From Clostridia bacterium (GTDB lineage Bacteria; Bacillota; Clostridia; Monoglobales; Monoglobaceae), in NCBI GenBank assembly GCA_017546205.1, contig JAFYXJ010000003.1:24441-88440 (forward strand): a stretch of 64,000 bases of DNA. Reading direction: 5' to 3'. Positions 52,306 to 59,586 of the stretch are shown here, piece by piece. The translations under genes and the position numbers were made by a program. Position 1 is the first letter of the stretch, and each line of letters starts with the position of its first letter. The notes under the pieces were generated by a model. The model saw only the letters and a program-made list of their open reading frames with translations. It was not told where the DNA came from and made no database searches.

Positions 52306-53536
52306 AAAGAGGATATTTCTCGCAAAGCGCATCGACACGCTTGCTTACTTCTTCTTTGTTTCCTTCAAAGTCGTTAATGACCATACAAATCAGTTCTGCA
52401 ATTTCATCCATATCTTCTTCCTTGAATCCACGGGAAGTAACTGCAGGGGTACCCAAACGGATACCACTGGTAACAAAGGGACTCTTGGGATCATTGGGGA
52501 TTGCATTTTTATTACAGGTAATGCCAACCTCATCCAGGTTATGCTCTACCTCTTTACCGGTCTTATCCTGTTTGATCAGGCTGACAAGCATCAGGTGGTT
52601 GTCGGTACCGCCGGAAATAATCTCAATACCGCGATCCATCAAGCCTTTGGCTAATGCTGCCGCATTTTTCTTCACCTGCAGTTGATAATCCTTGAATGCA
52701 GGAGAAAGTGCTTCTTTCAAACATACTGCCTTGCCGGCAATCACGTGCATCAAAGGTCCGCCCTGGGTTCCGGGGAATACTGCCTTGTTAATCATGGCAC
52801 CATATTTCTCTTTACAGAGAATCATACCACCTCTGGGGCCACGCAGCGTTTTGTGGGTTGTGGTGGTAACAAAATCTGCATAGGGAACCGGACTGGGATG
52901 AAGCCCTGCCGCAACAAGACCTGCAATGTGTGCCATATCTACCATCAGATAAGCACCAACCTCGTCCGCAATCTCACGGAACTTTGCAAAATCAATTTCA
53001 CGGGCATAGGCACTTGCACCGGCAAGAATCAGTTTGGGTTTATGCTCAAGCGCCAAAGCACGAACTTCATCATAATTGATAAGATTGGTTTCTTCATCCA
53101 CGCCGTAGGGAACAACGTTGAAGAACTTACCGGAAATATTAACCGGAGAACCATGGCTCAGATGTCCGCCGTGTGCCAGATTCATACCCAAGAAGGTATC
53201 ACCGGGCTCCATGGTAGCAAAGAAAACAGCCAAGTTGGCAGATGCACCGGAGTGAGGCTGTACGTTGGCAAACTCAGCACCGAACACTTCTTTTGCGCGC
53301 TCAATCGCAAGGGTCTCTACAACGTCTACATGTTCACAGCCGCCGTAGTAACGCTTTCCGGGATAACCCTCTGCGTATTTATTGGTCAGGGGAGTGCCCA
53401 TTGCTTCCATCACTGCAGGGCTGACAAAGTTCTCCGACGCAATCAATTCAATCTTACTGCGCTGACGGTTAATCTCCGCTTGAATTGCAGACGCAAGTTC
53501 GGGATCGAAATTCTTAATCTGGTTTAACTCAAACAT
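52298..53536 (-). CDS. glyA: Serine hydroxymethyltransferase
   Basis: A 412-residue PLP enzyme that converts serine and THF to glycine and 5,10-methylene-THF. Visible blocks are [13 protein letters not shown] near residue 33, the glycine-rich [13 protein letters not shown] near 55, [13 protein letters not shown] near 93, and the PLP lysine in [15 protein letters not shown] near 225. The start ATG 53536 has AGGAGG upstream. It is first gene of glyA-rarA-ABC exporter. It is the main source of the methylene-THF that TrmFO uses. Confidence 0.97.
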   Translation of the reverse strand: MFELNQIKNFDPELASAIQAEINRQRSKIELIASENFVSPAVMEAMGTPLTNKYAEGYPGKRYYGGCEHVDVVETLAIERAKEVFGAEFANVQPHSGASANLAVFFATMEPGDTFLGMNLAHGGHLSHGSPVNISGKFFNVVPYGVDEETNLINYDEVRALALEHKPKLILAGASAYAREIDFAKFREIADEVGAYLMVDMAHIAGLVAAGLHPSPVPYADFVTTTTHKTLRGPRGGMILCKEKYGAMINKAVFPGTQGGPLMHVIAGKAVCLKEALSPAFKDYQLQVKKNAAALAKGLMDRGIEIISGGTDNHLMLVSLIKQDKTGKEVEHNLDEVGITCNKNAIPNDPKSPFVTSGIRLGTPAVTSRGFKEEDMDEIAELICMVINDFEGNKEEVSKRVDALCEKYPLYE

Positions 53537-53579
53537 ATTTTTCCTCCTATGTTCTCCATAATGTTCTTATAAAAATTTG

Positions 53580-53608
53580 TTGCATTTGCATATCTTTTAT
53601 ATTATAAT
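53580..53608 (+). promoter_or_regulatory. Sigma-A promoter of nth
   Basis: TTGCAT (53580-53585), 17 bases, TATAAT (53603-53608). Its -10 overlaps the -10 of the opposite glyA promoter. Confidence 0.8.
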
Positions 53609-53629
53609 CGTTTTATTCTCATTTTGCAA
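53601..53629 (-). promoter_or_regulatory. Sigma-A promoter of glyA, overlapping the nth promoter
   Basis: On the minus strand TTGCAA (53624-53629), 17 bases, TATAAT (53601-53606). The bases ATTATAAT (53601-53608) serve as -10 for both strands, so the two promoters cannot be occupied at the same time. Confidence 0.78.
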
Positions 53630-53642
53630 GGGGGAATTTATC

Positions 53643-54287
53643 TTGAAAGAAACTTTATCGCAAAAAAGAGCACGAATCTTACAGATTCTTTCTGTTTTTG
53701 AAGAGGTGTACCCTGATGCAGACTGTACCCTTGATTTTAAAAACCCTCTGGAACTTTTAATTGCCACCCAACTGGCGGCACAATGCACCGATGCCCGTGT
53801 CAATCAGGTAACGCCCCGCCTTTTTCAAAAATATCCAGATGTATATGCCTTTGCCTACGCTGATGAATTGGAACTTCAGGAAGATATCCGCTCCACTGGA
53901 TTCTTTCGCAATAAGGCAAGAAATATTATCGGTTGTTGCAGAATGCTGATTGATGAATTTGAAGGCGAAGTCCCCCGCAGCATGGAGGAACTTCTTCGTC
54001 TCCCCGGTGTTGGCAGAAAAACTGCCAATTTAGTTCTGGGCGACTGCTTTGATACCCCCGGCATTGTGGTGGACACTCATGCCACACGGCTCTCCAACCG
54101 TATGGGATTTACCACCCACAAAGACCCCTATAAAATTGAACTGGATTTGCAGAAAGTTGTACCTCAGCCCCGTTGGGCAGAATTCTGCCATCAACTGGTG
54201 AACCATGGCAGAGCCTACTGTATGGCACGAAAACCGGATTGTGACAACTGTCCGCTGAATCATTTGTGTCCCAAAAAAGGTGTATAA
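53643..54287 (+). CDS. nth: Endonuclease III
   Basis: A 214-residue base-excision repair glycosylase/AP lyase. The helix-hairpin-helix LPGVGRKTANLVLG carries the catalytic lysine, VDTHATRLSNRMG the catalytic aspartate, and the C-terminal CMARKPDCDNCPLNHLC the four cysteines of the 4Fe-4S cluster. The start is TTG 53643, eight bases after AAGGGGG; it gives the normal length. The upstream ORF extension is promoter sequence. Confidence 0.96.
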   Translation: MKETLSQKRARILQILSVFEEVYPDADCTLDFKNPLELLIATQLAAQCTDARVNQVTPRLFQKYPDVYAFAYADELELQEDIRSTGFFRNKARNIIGCCRMLIDEFEGEVPRSMEELLRLPGVGRKTANLVLGDCFDTPGIVVDTHATRLSNRMGFTTHKDPYKIELDLQKVVPQPRWAEFCHQLVNHGRAYCMARKPDCDNCPLNHLCPKKGV

Positions 54288-54322
54288 AAAGGAATTGAGA
54301 GAAGTCTCTCAATTCCTTTTTT
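54286..54322. terminator. Bidirectional terminator between nth and AraC-type gene
   Basis: AAAAAGGAATTGAGAG and CTCTCAATTCCTTTTT form a long stem with loop AAGT. The last codons and stop of the AraC-type gene lie in the right arm. Confidence 0.88.
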
Positions 54323-55145
54323 CTTTTCTATAAGCACCAGGGGACATACCGGTATGTCGTTTGAAAAAGGAAATAAATCCTGATTCATTGTCAAATCCCA
54401 TGGCAAAACTGACTTCTTTGATACTGCGGTCTGTTTCCGTCAGCAGTTCTTTTGCATATCGAATCCGTTTATTCACAATATAGTCAAACAGCGAATGCCC
54501 GGTGCAATTTTTGAAAATACGGCTGATTTGTTTGGATGATAAACAGCATTCCTTGGCAACATCTTCACAGTTGACTGTCTGCCCCCGTTTCTTTTCAATA
54601 TACTCCACGGCAACCAAAAAGCGAGGATCCATCTTTTCCTGTTCACGGGGGAGTTCTGCATCCAGACTTTGTGCCAACACCGAAATCATTTCAAGAATCC
54701 GTCCGCTAATAATCCCCGGAGTCAACACATCGCTATTTTCGCACTCGTTCAGGATAAATCCCATCAACGCAAAAATCTTTTGAGGAAGCGGAACAATTCG
54801 GGCACCAACGCCTGCAAACACACCGGATGCAACTGCCAACGACGCTTTAACTACATCCGGCGTACATTTGACAAACTGATGCTGAAATCCGGCAGGCAAA
54901 AAGAGTCCATTCCCTGCGGTGATTTCCCATTCTTCTCCATCGCATTCGTAGGTCAGTGTTCCCGCAAAGACAAAATGTACTTCCCAAAAAGAATGGGAAT
55001 GAACACCGGAATAATGATACTGGGTAATTTCTTCTGCATTCAGCATCTCAAGCCACAGAATTTTGGTTGGAACCGATAGTTCTGTTTCCGGAAAATTCAT
55101 TTTCTTCAGTTGTTCTGCCCGTTTGGGAGTATATGCTGTTTCCAT
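54309..55145 (-). CDS. AraC family transcriptional regulator
   Basis: A 278-residue regulator. The N-terminal cupin (about 30-120) contains HYSGVHSHSFWEVHFVFAG (in part) and GNGLFLPAGFQHQF. The C-terminal double helix-turn-helix (about 175-275) holds CCLSSKQISRIFK and the final GFDNESGFISFFKRHTGMSPG (in part). The cupin suggests a small effector. It is divergent from the aldolase gene, and two direct repeats in the shared region fit its operator. Confidence 0.93.
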   Translation of the reverse strand: METAYTPKRAEQLKKMNFPETELSVPTKILWLEMLNAEEITQYHYSGVHSHSFWEVHFVFAGTLTYECDGEEWEITAGNGLFLPAGFQHQFVKCTPDVVKASLAVASGVFAGVGARIVPLPQKIFALMGFILNECENSDVLTPGIISGRILEMISVLAQSLDAELPREQEKMDPRFLVAVEYIEKKRGQTVNCEDVAKECCLSSKQISRIFKNCTGHSLFDYIVNKRIRYAKELLTETDRSIKEVSFAMGFDNESGFISFFKRHTGMSPGAYRKEKRN

Positions 55146-55178
55146 AATTACTCACCTTTTTCAAAAAATAACAAATCC

Positions 55179-55208
55179 AGTATAGCAGAATTCCACACTT
55201 TCTGTCAA
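55179..55208 (-). promoter_or_regulatory. Sigma-A promoter of the AraC-type gene
   Basis: On the minus strand TTGACA (55203-55208), 18 bases, TATACT (55179-55184). The -35 box is five bases from the first AATGTCCA repeat, so self-repression is possible. Confidence 0.72.
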
Positions 55209-55211
55209 TCC

Positions 55212-55240
55212 AATGTCCAAATAAGATAATAAAATGTCCA
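55212..55240. promoter_or_regulatory. Direct repeats AATGTCCA, likely AraC-type operator
   Basis: AATGTCCA occurs at 55212-55219 and 55233-55240, exactly 21 bases apart (two helical turns). AraC-family dimers typically bind two such direct half-sites. The second site ends ten bases before the -35 of the aldolase promoter, the right place for an activator. Confidence 0.7.
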
Positions 55241-55249
55241 CATCCTTCA

Positions 55250-55279
55250 TTGACAAAGAGATTGTTTTCCTGATAAACT
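55250..55279 (+). promoter_or_regulatory. Sigma-A promoter of the HpcH/HpaI aldolase gene
   Basis: TTGACA (55250-55255), 18 bases, TAAACT (55274-55279). The long spacer and imperfect -10 suit an activator-dependent promoter. Confidence 0.72.
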
Positions 55280-55297
55280 AAACAGGAGGTGATCACT

Positions 55298-56074
55298 GTG
55301 TTAAAAGAAAAGATCAAGAACAAAGAAAAACTGATTGGCATGTATGTGCAACTTACCGACATCAGCATTGGAAAGATTGCCGGACTTGCCGGCTATGATT
55401 TTGTATGGGTTGATACCGAGCATACCATGTTATCCTTTCAGGATGTTCTTTCTCATATCATTGCCATTAAGGGGACCGGAACTCCGGTGATTGTAAGGGT
55501 TCCGCAGGATGACCTGACCTTCACCAAAAAGATTCTGGATGCAGGGGTTGATGGCATTATCTTTCCTATGATTCATGATGCTGAGGAGGCTAACCGCCTG
55601 ATTGCAACCGCTTTGTATCCTCCACAAGGCGAACGGGGATTTGGGCCTATGAATGCCATAGATTTCGGATTTAAGGATGTTGTCCATTACACAGCAACCG
55701 CAAACGATACCCTGTGCCGATTTATTCAGATTGAGCACAAAGACGCCATTGATAATCTGGACGAAATTATGAAAAATCCGTACATTGACGGCTATATTTT
55801 TGGTCCCAACGATTTATCCGGTTCCATTGGAATCTTAGGGCATCCCTTTGATGATGCTGTGACAGAACTGATGCAAGACGCCATCCAAAAACTTCATAAC
55901 AACGGCAAATATGTTGGCATTGCATCCGGCGGATATTCCAAAGAGGTACTGAAACACTGGAGTCAATTTCATCCGGATATGCTTTCTGCCGGTGCTGACT
56001 TTGATTTCATCCGTGACGGTGCCCGTGCCAATCGGATTCAATTAGAAGAAATACATAAAAAAGGTATTGTCTAA
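55298..56074 (+). CDS. HpcH/HpaI-type class II aldolase
   Basis: A 258-residue TIM barrel. The pattern includes DFVWVDTEHT near residue 33, VRVPQDDL near 66, GVDGIIFPMIHDAEEA (in part), PPQGERGFGPM near 109, and YIFGPNDLSGSIG near 167. It cleaves or forms 2-keto-3-deoxy or 4-hydroxy-2-oxo acids with pyruvate; 2-keto-3-deoxy-sugar acid or similar is likely, but the substrate is unknown. The start is GTG 55298, since the GTG at 55289 is part of AGGAGGTG. The divergent AraC-type regulator is its probable controller. Confidence 0.9.
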   Translation: MLKEKIKNKEKLIGMYVQLTDISIGKIAGLAGYDFVWVDTEHTMLSFQDVLSHIIAIKGTGTPVIVRVPQDDLTFTKKILDAGVDGIIFPMIHDAEEANRLIATALYPPQGERGFGPMNAIDFGFKDVVHYTATANDTLCRFIQIEHKDAIDNLDEIMKNPYIDGYIFGPNDLSGSIGILGHPFDDAVTELMQDAIQKLHNNGKYVGIASGGYSKEVLKHWSQFHPDMLSAGADFDFIRDGARANRIQLEEIHKKGIV

Positions 56075-56091
56075 TCGACAATACCTTTTTC
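56057..56091. terminator. Bidirectional terminator whose loop holds two stop codons
   Basis: AAAAAGGTATTGTC (56058-56071) and GACAATACCTTTTT (56077-56090) form a perfect 14-bp stem with loop TAATC. The aldolase TAA (56072-56074) and the TAG of the radical SAM gene (56071-56073 on the minus strand) lie at or in the loop. Confidence 0.9.
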
Positions 56092-57708
56092 AATTTCATC
56101 AGTAATATCAAACAGCCTGCCCGTACGGTAATCCATCATCCACGCAATCCCGTCCATCCGTTCAAAACGCAAACGGGATAAATCCGGTTCTATCTCATAC
56201 CGTCGGCAAAACTCTGCATCTTGCATCAGATGGTATACCGAATCCTTGAATCCCCGCTCCCGCTGAGGGCGGGTAAATGCGGGTAGCGGAATACTCTTAT
56301 TGTGCCGGATAAAATCATCCGACAATACATCCCGAAAATCCTCGCCCAGAAATTGATACAGAATTTCGTACCAATCCTTTCTTTTTTTCTTGCCGGTTTT
56401 CTCTTCCCTGACAAGAAGATCAGCAAGGGTTTCAAAGACCGCAAAAGGATGGGGGTGATGTTCAGTCAGTCTTTGCATCGTCTTCACGAATACACCGCTG
56501 TTGTAAAAGAGTTCTACAGCCTCCTCCACCTCTTTCAACCGACAAAGTTCTTCTGCGGAAATCCACTTGGTTGCGACCACCTCATAAGGAGGAAAGGAAA
56601 CAGATTGAATCGTTTCTTCCTCTTGTAATACAGTTCCGTGGAGAACTTTTAAAAATCCCAGTTGGAGCATGTCCGGTCTGAGACCGTACACAAAATCAAA
56701 GGATTTTCCAAAACTTTCATAATCTTCATAGGGAAGTCCGGCAATCAAATCCAGATGGATGTGCATATTACCGTATTGGGAAAGAGAACGGATATTCTTT
56801 GCCGTCTCCTCCGGTTCAAAAATACGTCCAACCGCCTCAAGGGTTTTTGCATTCGCAGACTGAATCCCCATTTCCACTTGAAACATACCTTTGGGTGCAG
56901 AACCTAAAAGAGCAATCAATTCATCCGTAAGAATTCTGGGTTCCAACTCCATATGTACACAAGTATTACGATTGTTTTCCAGTATAAAACGAATAATTTC
57001 CCCGCACCGTTTGCTGTCATAATTAAAAGTACGGTCAATGAGTTTTACCAAAGGAACCTCTGCATCAAAAAACTGTTTTAATCCGGTTTTGACATATTCC
57101 ATGGGAAAAGGTCTTACCTTATCCTCAGCCGATGAAAGACAGTACGCACAATGAAACGGACAGCCACGGGAAGTTTCAAAGTACAGAATTTTACCCTTGT
57201 TCTCCTGAATATCCTCCGCTGTGTAGGGTTGTGGCATTGTCTCAAGATTCAGTGTCTTTCCGGCAGTTATCGGTCGGTTTCTCTGGGCAAAACCGGAAAT
57301 GGACGGAAGGTCATCAAAAGCCATACCGCTTTTCAGCAACGAGAGCACCTTTTCCAAAGGTTCCTCTCCTTCTCCAACAATCACACCGTCAACAAAGGCA
57401 TATCGGTTCAGGATTTCCTCTGCACGGTAGCCTGCCTCCGGTCCGCCAAGAAAAATCAAACAGTCAGGTTTTGCAAGTTTCAGCATCTCTGCCGTTTTTA
57501 AGGTAAGTTCTACATTCCACAGGTAGCAGGAAAATCCGTAAATATCTGCATTTTCTTGAAGAAGACCGTGGTAAATATGAGACAAACTGTCATTGATGCT
57601 GAATTCCCGCAGTATAATGGTGTGGTCGCTGTTATAGCGTTTCAAATATCGTAACGCCAGAGAAGAATGTGCAAATCTGGCATTGAGTGCGGTCAAAACC
57701 GTATTCAT
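56071..57708 (-). CDS. B12-binding radical SAM protein with DUF4080 C-terminus
   Basis: A 545-residue protein. Residues 1-130 form a cobalamin-binding-like domain (NTVLTALNARFAHSSLALRY in part, and FLGGPEAGYRAEEIL). The radical SAM cluster motif is CPFHCAYCLSS near residue 185, preceded by YFETSRG. The C-terminal 150 residues resemble DUF4080. The N-terminal histidine expected to ligate cobalt is not obvious, as in many of these proteins. Reaction unknown; methyl transfer to an RNA or small molecule would be typical. It overlaps DUF896 by four bases, and its stop is antisense to the aldolase end. Confidence 0.88.
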   Translation of the reverse strand: MNTVLTALNARFAHSSLALRYLKRYNSDHTIILREFSINDSLSHIYHGLLQENADIYGFSCYLWNVELTLKTAEMLKLAKPDCLIFLGGPEAGYRAEEILNRYAFVDGVIVGEGEEPLEKVLSLLKSGMAFDDLPSISGFAQRNRPITAGKTLNLETMPQPYTAEDIQENKGKILYFETSRGCPFHCAYCLSSAEDKVRPFPMEYVKTGLKQFFDAEVPLVKLIDRTFNYDSKRCGEIIRFILENNRNTCVHMELEPRILTDELIALLGSAPKGMFQVEMGIQSANAKTLEAVGRIFEPEETAKNIRSLSQYGNMHIHLDLIAGLPYEDYESFGKSFDFVYGLRPDMLQLGFLKVLHGTVLQEEETIQSVSFPPYEVVATKWISAEELCRLKEVEEAVELFYNSGVFVKTMQRLTEHHPHPFAVFETLADLLVREEKTGKKKRKDWYEILYQFLGEDFRDVLSDDFIRHNKSIPLPAFTRPQRERGFKDSVYHLMQDAEFCRRYEIEPDLSRLRFERMDGIAWMMDYRTGRLFDITDEIEKGIVD

Positions 57709-57908
57709 GATTGTTTTCCTTTCAAGGGAACAACCGTTCCGTCAGGCCGAACCAAATCAATGTTATCCAGTTGTTTTTTCAAGTTCCCCCGAAATGCCGC
57801 AACATATTCGGCGCGAAGTTTCTGTTGTTCTGCTTTCTCTTCCTCGGTAAGGCCGACCTCTCTGGATTTTTTCGCCAGTTGGTTAATCCGTTCAATTCTC
57901 TTATCCAT
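57705..57908 (-). CDS. DUF896 family small protein
   Basis: A 67-residue protein with the DUF896 (YnzC-like) pattern: IERINQLAKKSREVGLTEEE, then LRAEYVAAFRGNLKKQLDNI and a short tail with DG. It is a helical hairpin, acidic and basic residues alternating. In Bacillus a relative is SOS-induced; function is not known. It is coupled to the radical SAM gene. Confidence 0.92.
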   Translation of the reverse strand: MDKRIERINQLAKKSREVGLTEEEKAEQQKLRAEYVAAFRGNLKKQLDNIDLVRPDGTVVPLKGKQS

Positions 57909-57928
57909 ATCATCTAATCCTCCATTTT

Positions 57929-58783
57929 TTAAGATTCTGCGTTTAATTCTGCCACAATCACTTCAGGTCTGTTATTGATTCTGAATGGAAACAAACTATT
58001 TCCAAGCCCACGGCTTACAATCATATTGGTTGTACCTTGAGTATAAAGTCCGTCACAGTATTGAGGAAATAACCCTTGCCCGGGAGCAAGCACCCCACCC
58101 ACAAACGGGAGGATAAACTGTCCTCCATGAGCATGCCCGGAAAAGACCAAATCCACATTTCCAGCATATTCGTCAAAGTATTCCGGTCTGTGTATTAAGA
58201 GAACTTTATAGGCATCATTTTTCGGGACAACACCCATCTGCTTACGGACAATATTTCGTTCCATCGTATCATCAATAAGTTCCATTTGAAATCTCGGATC
58301 ATTTAGCCCAACCAGTGTTATTGATGCATCCTCCATGGATATCTCCGCCACTTCATTTTCAAGAACTGTAACACCCGCATATTCCAGCCTGGTTATCAGA
58401 TGCTTGTACTCTGCATCATGGATTCTGGATTCATGATTTCCATTAACATAGTAGGTAGGTGCAATTTTGACCGCTCTATCCGCAAAATGAACCGCTCTGT
58501 CTATCTTTGTTCTTCTGGAATCAACCATATCCCCCGTAATCACAATAATATCTGCGTCGGCGTTTTCCAACGCGGAGATAAGTTGGCTATTGTTATTTCC
58601 AAACTCCGCATTATGCAAATCAGATATCTGTGCAATTCGAAATCCATCAAATTTCTTTGGCAAGCGGTTGGATGTAACAACAATGGTATTGATTTCCAAC
58701 GCTTTGTTGTTATATGCAATCCATAGAATAGCCAAAAGTATAAAAATCAGGCAAACAACAAAAAGTATACTCTTGTTTATCAA
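57929..58783 (-). CDS. Membrane-anchored calcineurin-like metallophosphoesterase
   Basis: A 284-residue protein with one N-terminal membrane helix (residues 5-24) and an external phosphoesterase domain. The metal motifs are ISDLHNAEFG (D-x-H), ITGDMVDSR (G-D), NGNHE (G-N-H-E), IHRPEYF and SGHAHGGQ (G-H-x-H). It belongs to the YaeI/YkuE-like branch; members act on UDP-diacylglucosamine or cell-wall phospholipids, but no substrate is certain. The start is TTG 58783, overlapping the stop of the small gene upstream (TTGA), with GGGGTGAT before it. Confidence 0.9.
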   Translation of the reverse strand: MINKSILFVVCLIFILLAILWIAYNNKALEINTIVVTSNRLPKKFDGFRIAQISDLHNAEFGNNNSQLISALENADADIIVITGDMVDSRRTKIDRAVHFADRAVKIAPTYYVNGNHESRIHDAEYKHLITRLEYAGVTVLENEVAEISMEDASITLVGLNDPRFQMELIDDTMERNIVRKQMGVVPKNDAYKVLLIHRPEYFDEYAGNVDLVFSGHAHGGQFILPFVGGVLAPGQGLFPQYCDGLYTQGTTNMIVSRGLGNSLFPFRINNRPEVIVAELNAES

Positions 58784-58920
58784 TAGGTATCACCCCATTT
58801 ATCTATTTGGATTACATGCATCACACTTCTGCGCTTTATATTTTCATAGGTGGAAGTTGTGATTCGTATAACTGCAAAAACCAGACATAAAACTAAAATT
58901 GCAATCAATATTTTTTTCAT
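58780..58920 (-). CDS. Small 46-residue membrane protein coupled to the phosphoesterase
   Basis: ATG 58920 has AAAGGA upstream and opens a 46-codon frame. It reads KKILIAILVLCLVFAVIRI as a membrane helix, then a short polar tail ending DKWGDTY. Its TGA overlaps the phosphoesterase TTG start. No family is recognised. The good ribosome site, the helix and the tight coupling make it a real gene; it may be a partner of the phosphoesterase. Confidence 0.7.
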   Translation of the reverse strand: MKKILIAILVLCLVFAVIRITTSTYENIKRRSVMHVIQIDKWGDTY

Positions 58921-58956
58921 GGTTGCAAATTCCTTTCACACACTCTCGCAGGTTTC

Positions 58957-59352
58957 TTATTCACCAATAAACTCTTCCAGTAATGCAACGGCATCCTCAA
59001 TACATCCGTCACACGAGCGAAGACCCTTGTTTTTTATCTCTCCACACATAATGGTTCCTATCCCGGACTCAAATTTCTCCATCAGTTCACGGGCAGAATC
59101 ATAACTTTCCTTTTTATTTGTCTCAGGGAGTTTGTCCATGCCATAACTTTGAATTCCCCCTGCCACAAAAACCATGGCACTTACGGCACCACAAACGCCT
59201 TGCGTTCCCCCCATGCCTCCGCCAAAGGCTTCGGTAAGTCGGAATATCTCGTCCTCACTATATCCCAATCTGTCTGCAAACACACATGCCACCGCCTGTG
59301 CACAATTGCATCCTTTTTTGTGATTTTCTATTGCTTTTTCTCGTTTGTTCAT
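58957..59352 (-). CDS. C_GCAxxG_C_C family protein
   Basis: A 131-residue protein with the name-giving pattern: GCNCAQAV near residue 14, FGGGMGGTQGVCGAVSAM near 43, and a final C-x(n)-C pair (CGEIKNKGLRSCDGCIED in part). The five conserved cysteines suggest a redox or metal site. Members are found near electron-transfer or oxidoreductase genes; function unknown. Its leader belongs to the repeated promoter module described below. Confidence 0.9.
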   Translation of the reverse strand: MNKREKAIENHKKGCNCAQAVACVFADRLGYSEDEIFRLTEAFGGGMGGTQGVCGAVSAMVFVAGGIQSYGMDKLPETNKKESYDSARELMEKFESGIGTIMCGEIKNKGLRSCDGCIEDAVALLEEFIGE

Positions 59353-59400
59353 TTCAACATTTTCCTTTTCAAAATTTTAATTCTTATTTTAACCTGTTTT

Positions 59401-59488
59401 TCTTAGAACAATTTCTTTTATAACCCGCGAGAATACTGGATTTTCTCGCATCCAATAGTATATGTAAATATCAAAATCGGCAAACTAA
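59401..59488. repeat. Promoter-leader repeat, left copy
   Basis: On the minus strand this begins TTAGTTTGC and contains TTGCCG, TACTAT, the hairpin GCGAGAA...TTCTCGC and GGGTTATAAAAGAAATTGTT. It matches, with about two-thirds identity, the copy at 63906-64000. It provides promoter and leader for the C_GCAxxG gene. Confidence 0.7.
59455..59483 (-). promoter_or_regulatory. Promoter of the C_GCAxxG_C_C gene
   Basis: On the minus strand TTGCCG (59478-59483), 17 bases, TACTAT (59455-59460). The transcript would begin at the GCGAGAA hairpin. Confidence 0.6.
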
Positions 59489-59503
59489 TCTTTTAAATTG
59501 TAT

Positions 59504-59540
59504 GGACTTGATACGAGTGAAAACTCAGTGTAATCAGTCC
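59504..59540. repeat. Imperfect palindrome containing ACTTGATACGAGT
   Basis: GGACTTGATACGAGT and ACTCAGTGTAATCAGTCC are inverted arms around GAAA. The left arm carries ACTTGATACGAGT (59506-59518), found again in opposite orientation, one base changed, at 63842-63854. The palindrome lies between the end of the large gene and the left promoter-leader repeat. Confidence 0.6.
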
Positions 59541-59551
59541 TTATGTTGCTA

Positions 59552-59580
59552 AGAGACCGCTGAAACATCCAGCGGTTTCT
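59552..59580 (-). terminator. Likely terminator after the large secreted-protein gene
   Basis: On the minus strand AGAAACCGCTG and CAGCGGTCTCT form an 11-bp stem with one G-U around GATGTTT, six bases after the stop. The U-tract is poor (TAGCAAC). Confidence 0.55.
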
Positions 59581-59586
59581 AAAAGA

